Part shown: positions 61,100 to 64,000 of the stretch, piece after piece
Layout: each line of letters starts with the position of its first letter
Position numbering within the stretch: the stretch's first letter is position 1
Origin: Flavobacterium sp. LC2016-13
GTDB taxonomy: Bacteria > Bacteroidota > Bacteroidia > Flavobacteriales > Flavobacteriaceae
Assembly (NCBI RefSeq): GCF_009707955.1
Contig: NZ_WMDQ01000010.1
Coordinates: 1-64,000 of the forward strand
Length of the DNA stretch: 64,000 nt
Reading direction: 5' to 3'
Position numbers and translations under genes: made by a program
Notes under the pieces: generated by a model
What the model was told of the DNA's origin: nothing
Database searches by the model: none
The model's input: only the letters and a program-made list of their open reading frames with translations

Positions 61100-61492
61100 A
61101 TGGATTCAAAAATACGTTACGAAATCGAGTTTCCCATAAATTCTTCGCCGCAATTATTATATCAATATATATCAACTCCGTCAGGTTTATCAGAATGGTT
61201 TGCTGATAATGTGAATTCAAGAGGAGAATTTTTTACGTTTATCTGGAATGATTCGCAGGAAAAAGCGCGTCTCGCTTCTAAAAAAACAGGTGAAAAAGTA
61301 AAATTTAAATGGGTAGACGAAAGCAGTAAGGATACTGAATACTTTTTTGAATTGCATATTTTAGTCGATGAACTGACTAAAGATGTGTCATTAATGGTTG
61401 TCGATTTCGCTGAAAAAGAAGAAGTAGGAGAAGCTAAACAATTGTGGGAGAATCAGATCTCAGATCTGAAACATCTTATTGGTTCTGTTTAG
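61100..61492 (+). CDS. START-like/SRPBCC-fold protein
   Basis: The 130-residue protein has the Bet v1/SRPBCC order: IRYEIEFPINSSPQLLYQYISTPSGLSEWFADNVNSRGEFFTFIW, then strands DVSLMVVDFAEKEE and a long C-terminal helix (GEAKQLWENQISDLKHLIG). This is the Bacteroidota START-like protein of unknown ligand. A -7-like TATATTTC lies at 61071-61078, one base off TAnnTTTG. The following gene starts 54 nt later. Confidence 0.9.
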   Translation: MDSKIRYEIEFPINSSPQLLYQYISTPSGLSEWFADNVNSRGEFFTFIWNDSQEKARLASKKTGEKVKFKWVDESSKDTEYFFELHILVDELTKDVSLMVVDFAEKEEVGEAKQLWENQISDLKHLIGSV

Positions 61493-61512
61493 TAAAAGTC
61501 TATTTTATGACT

Positions 61513-61546
61513 TATATTTGCCCTGAACAAAATTCAGGGTTTTTTT
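61513..61546 (+). promoter_or_regulatory. Promoter box overlapping a terminator hairpin before the aminotransferase
   Basis: TATATTTG (61513-61520) is an exact -7 box. It is followed at once by the hairpin CCCTGAA-CAAAA-TTCAGGG with seven T (61521-61546), which stops just before the ATG at 61547. The hairpin can terminate the START-like gene, while transcripts from this promoter would begin inside it. Confidence 0.65.
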
Positions 61547-62386
61547 ATGATCAATTTTAACGGAAACATAGTAGCGCAGAACGATAATATATTAACTCAA
61601 AACCGCGCGTTTCTTTATGGAGATGGTGTTTTTGAAACATTAAAAATAATCAACAACAAAATTTTGTTTCTCGAAGATCATTATTTCAGGTTAATGTCTT
61701 CAATGCGTGTTGTTCGAATGGAAATTCCAATGAACTTTACAATGGAATATTTTGAAGAACAGGTTTTAAAACTTGTTCAGGAAAAAGGACTCTCGGCATC
61801 AGCAAGAGCGCGAATTACTGTTTTTAGAAATGATGGAGGTTTATATTTGCCAAAAACAAATGAAGTTTCATTTTTAATTCATGCAACGTTACTTGATAAT
61901 GCTTTATATGCTTTAAATACAGCTTCTTATGAAGTTGATTTATATAAAGACTTCTATGTAACAAAACAATTGTTATCGTCTATTAAAACGACCAATAAAA
62001 TAATAAATGTTACCGGAAGTATTTTTGCCCATGAAAATGGTTTAGAAAACTGTATTTTACTTAATGATACCAAAAATGTTGTTGAGGTATTGCAAGGGAA
62101 TTTATTTATGGTAATGGGTAAAAAACTAATTACGCCGCCAGTTTCTGAAGGTTGTTTAAATGGTGTAATGCGTAAACAAATATTAGGATTAGCCAAGAAA
62201 GTAGAAGGCATAGAAGTAAGTGAAGAAATAATTTCGCCATTTGATCTTCAAAAAGCTGACGAATTATTCCTGACAAATGTAATCACAGGGATACAACCGA
62301 TAAGTAAATATCGAAAAAAAGAGTTTACAAGTAATCTGGCTCATTTATTAGTGCAAAAACTAAATGAATCCATTTCTGAAAATTAA
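61547..62386 (+). CDS. Class IV aminotransferase (aminodeoxychorismate lyase/BCAT-like)
   Basis: The 279-residue PLP enzyme has the fold-type IV pattern: NRAFLYGDGVFETLKI, the PLP lysine near K147 in SSIKTTNKIIN, and VVEVLQGNLFMV, with ADELFLTNVITGIQPI at the end. Aminodeoxychorismate lyase, branched-chain and D-amino-acid aminotransferases share these motifs, so the exact reaction is not fixed. Its length fits PabC-like enzymes. It converges on the YqgE gene with a 4-nt stop overlap. Confidence 0.88.
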   Translation: MINFNGNIVAQNDNILTQNRAFLYGDGVFETLKIINNKILFLEDHYFRLMSSMRVVRMEIPMNFTMEYFEEQVLKLVQEKGLSASARARITVFRNDGGLYLPKTNEVSFLIHATLLDNALYALNTASYEVDLYKDFYVTKQLLSSIKTTNKIINVTGSIFAHENGLENCILLNDTKNVVEVLQGNLFMVMGKKLITPPVSEGCLNGVMRKQILGLAKKVEGIEVSEEIISPFDLQKADELFLTNVITGIQPISKYRKKEFTSNLAHLLVQKLNESISEN

Positions 62387-62943
62387 TTCAGATATGGATT
62401 TTCAGGTGCATTTGACCAAATAACGTAATCTCCGCCCAACTCAATAATTTGCTCTTTCCAAAAATGAGTGGTGGATTTACCAATAATTTTATTTTTGTAA
62501 TTATTATCGGCAATAATCCAGGAATTACCTTGCATTTCGCTTTCAAGCTGATTTTCATCCCAACCGGTATATCCTAAGAAAAAACGAATATTATTTTTAT
62601 TAATAGCTCCGTCGTTTATTAAGTCTTTAGTCGATTCGAAATCACCTCCCCAATAAATTCCATTAGAAATTTCTACACTATTTGGTATCAATTCCGGAAT
62701 ATTGTGAATAAAATAAAGGTTATCCTGTTCAACAGGACCACCATTATATATCTTGAAACTGGCATCAATTTCAGGTATCAAATCATTAATAGTGTACTTT
62801 AAGGGCTTATTAATAATGAAACCTATTGATCCTTCCTTGTTATGGTCTGCTAATAAAATTACCGATCTATTAAAAGATAAATCTCCAATTATAGAAGGTT
62901 CGGCAATAAGCAGGTGTCCTTTTTTTAATTTTTCTGAAATCAT
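62383..62943 (-). CDS. YqgE/AlgH-family protein
   Basis: The 186-residue protein has the YqgE signature: GHLLIAEPSIIGDLSFNRSVILLADHNKEGSIGFIINKPL, then IYNGGPVEQDNLYFIH and NGIYWGGDFESTKDLINDGAINKNNIRFFLGYTGWDENQLESEM. Role unknown; AlgH was linked to alginate regulation in Pseudomonas. The ATG at 62943 is the usual family start; an upstream ATG at 63027 would add 28 unmatched residues. The HU gene follows upstream in the same direction with a terminator between. Confidence 0.95.
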   Translation of the reverse strand: MISEKLKKGHLLIAEPSIIGDLSFNRSVILLADHNKEGSIGFIINKPLKYTINDLIPEIDASFKIYNGGPVEQDNLYFIHNIPELIPNSVEISNGIYWGGDFESTKDLINDGAINKNNIRFFLGYTGWDENQLESEMQGNSWIIADNNYKNKIIGKSTTHFWKEQIIELGGDYVIWSNAPENPYLN

Positions 62944-63013
62944 ACGGCTACAATTTTTATTAAATTTAGGTATAAATTTTTTAAAATCCCAAATAAAATC
63001 GTTAAACCGCACA

Positions 63014-63041
63014 AAAAAACCCTCCATGAGGAGGGTTTTAA
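63014..63041 (-). terminator. Intrinsic terminator downstream of the HU gene
   Basis: AAAACCCTCC, loop ATGA, GGAGGGTTTT, with an A-run on the left that reads as T on the minus strand. Confidence 0.9.
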
Positions 63042-63072
63042 TTATATTATAAGTTTAGAGAACTTTTCTTAC

Positions 63073-63345
63073 TTAGTTCACTGCACCTTCTAATTCAGCT
63101 CCAGCTTTAAATTTCACTACATTTTTAGCAGCGATTTTGATAGTTTTTCCTGTTTGAGGATTTCTACCATCTCTAGCAGCTCTAGCTGATACTGACCATG
63201 ATCCAAAACCTACTAATGAAATTCTTCCACCTTTTTTCAAAGTAGATCCTACATTTCCTAAAAATGATTCTAAAGCTAATTTAGCCGCAGCTTTTGTGAT
63301 TCCTGCATCAGCAGCGATAGCATCGATTAATTCTGATTTGTTCAT
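63073..63345 (-). CDS. HU-family DNA-binding protein
   Basis: The 90-residue nucleoid protein has the HU/IHF fold: NKSELIDAIAADAGITKAAAKLALESFLGNVGSTLKKGGRISLVGFGSWSVSARAARDGRNPQTGKTIKI. The conserved R-N-P-x-T-G at the tip of the DNA-binding arm is intact. It bends and packages DNA in the cytoplasm. A full promoter lies at 63392-63422. Confidence 0.97.
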   Translation of the reverse strand: MNKSELIDAIAADAGITKAAAKLALESFLGNVGSTLKKGGRISLVGFGSWSVSARAARDGRNPQTGKTIKIAAKNVVKFKAGAELEGAVN

Positions 63346-63391
63346 AATAATTAGTTATTAATTGTTGGTTAAAAAAAAAATTGTTAATACA

Positions 63392-63422
63392 CAAATTTAA
63401 TAGGAAATCCGTTCCTTGCAAG
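63392..63422 (-). promoter_or_regulatory. Promoter of the HU gene
   Basis: The minus strand reads TAAATTTG at 63399-63392, an exact -7 box, 19 nt after a TTG-containing -33 at 63422-63419. Confidence 0.65.
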
Positions 63423-63527
63423 TGTTTTCTTTAAATTTAGCAAAAATTGTTAATAACTTACTTTTTTTGTTCATAAAGCAAGTAGTTTGTCGATGATAAA
63501 TAGGTAAAATCCCTTGTTTTACTGACC

Positions 63528-64000
63528 TTAATAGACTTTTGCAGTATCTGAAAAAGTGATACCGTTTAGCAATTCAGCAACTTGCATTCTCTTTTTTCCG
63601 GGTAATTGCAAATTCAAAAGTAAAATATAACCATTCTTAATAGCGATTTTAATCTCCTTTTTTGTGCTAATCAAACTTCCAATTTCAAAAGAATGTGGTT
63701 CTGTAACTAATTTTGCCTCATATATTTTGACACTTAATTCTTCGTTTTTGTCTTTCAAAAAAGTCCATGCCGCAGGATAAGGACTTAAACCACGAATCAA
63801 ATTATTAATTTCATCTCCTGATTTGGTCCAGTCGATCTTACAATTTTCTTTGTTTAGTTTATAAGCTGTTTTAATTTCCGCATCATCTTCCTGAATCGTA
63901 GTAGTTACATTTCCGTTTTCAATAACTTTTAAAGTCTCAATAACGGTTTTACTTCCTAATACCATTAATCGGTCATGCAATTGTCCTGCATTTTCTTCCG
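63528..64000 (-). CDS. fmt: Methionyl-tRNA formyltransferase, C-terminal part (cut by window edge)
   Basis: The visible part encodes the tail of the hydrolase domain (GQLHDRLMVLGSKTVIETLKVIENG) and the C-terminal OB-like domain of Fmt (INNLIRGLSPYPAAWTFL, the conserved R-G-L-x-P-x-P-A-A-W, then LLLLNLQLPGKKRMQVAELLNG). The enzyme formylates Met-tRNAfMet. The gene continues past 64000, so its start and the N-terminal catalytic region are not visible; the open frame reads through the edge. Confidence 0.95.
   Translation of the reverse strand, partial: EENAGQLHDRLMVLGSKTVIETLKVIENGNVTTTIQEDDAEIKTAYKLNKENCKIDWTKSGDEINNLIRGLSPYPAAWTFLKDKNEELSVKIYEAKLVTEPHSFEIGSLISTKKEIKIAIKNGYILLLNLQLPGKKRMQVAELLNGITFSDTAKVY

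Overview
The window is AT-rich bacterial DNA and almost certainly comes from a Flavobacterium-like member of the Bacteroidota. The evidence is a SusC/SusD pair, GIN-domain and PspC proteins, a FecI/FecR/STN-receptor set, lipoproteins with short Bacteroidota lipoboxes, and many promoters with the Bacteroidota -7 box TAnnTTTG. No plasmid or phage backbone is visible. It reads as a chromosome with a small mobile scar at the left edge.

Layout. 1-930: an IS21-type end truncates a tyrosine recombinase, next to tRNA-Pro. 1.1-2.05 kb: trxB. 2.4-6.8 kb: a PadR / PspC / GIN / GIN envelope-stress-type operon (minus strand) with a DUF4870 gene upstream. 7-9.4 kb: a hotdog protein, a small Cys-rich exported peptide whose reading frame looks shifted, a SMI1/KNR4 protein and two orphan lipoproteins. 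9.5-14.9 kb: a copper/metal island (multicopper oxidase fused to a beta-barrel, HMA-MauE/DoxX protein, HMA-AraC regulator, DUF3347 protein, Cys-rich protein) with a YoeB-type toxin-antitoxin pair between its two halves. 15-17 kb: divergent AraC and MFS genes. 17.7-24.4 kb: SusC, SusD and a pectin-locus-type DUF5123-like lipoprotein, preceded by ATCGAT-centred operators. 24.5-29.2 kb: pentapeptide protein, AraC with a possible inactive CHAT-like partner, then a radical-SAM/DUF4130 DNA-repair pair. 29.4-35 kb: AraC and a TolC-HlyD-MFS-TetR tripartite efflux operon. 35-36.5 kb: a lone GH130 protein. 36.8-40.3 kb: YceI, haem-binding lipoprotein, DUF5777 barrel, OB-fold protein and COG4315 lipoprotein, with a 183-bp nested inverted-repeat element. 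40.6-44.6 kb: STN TonB receptor, FecR, FecI sigma. 44.8-48.3 kb: mixed lipoprotein, DUF4442, DUF6193 and esterase-TPR genes. 48.6-51.5 kb: NarL-type regulator, exported Ppx/GppA-like protein and a roadblock-like protein. 51.7-53.5 kb: MFS and GNAT. 54.1-57.6 kb: three-gene phosphorelay cluster. 57.8-60.5 kb: two near-identical 85-aa genes and the tail of a third, flanking DUF763 and an XRE regulator. 60.8-64 kb: housekeeping (tRNA-Met, START-like, aminotransferase IV, YqgE, HU, Fmt).

How genes work together: the metal island couples periplasmic copper oxidation and binding to HMA-containing regulators. FecI/FecR/receptor form one surface-signalling circuit. The efflux operon carries its own TetR and follows an AraC gene. 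The radical-SAM protein and the DUF763 protein both end in a QLxLF motif of the kind that binds the beta sliding clamp, which points to DNA-linked roles. Assignments rest on reading sequence motifs; no search or alignment could be run.
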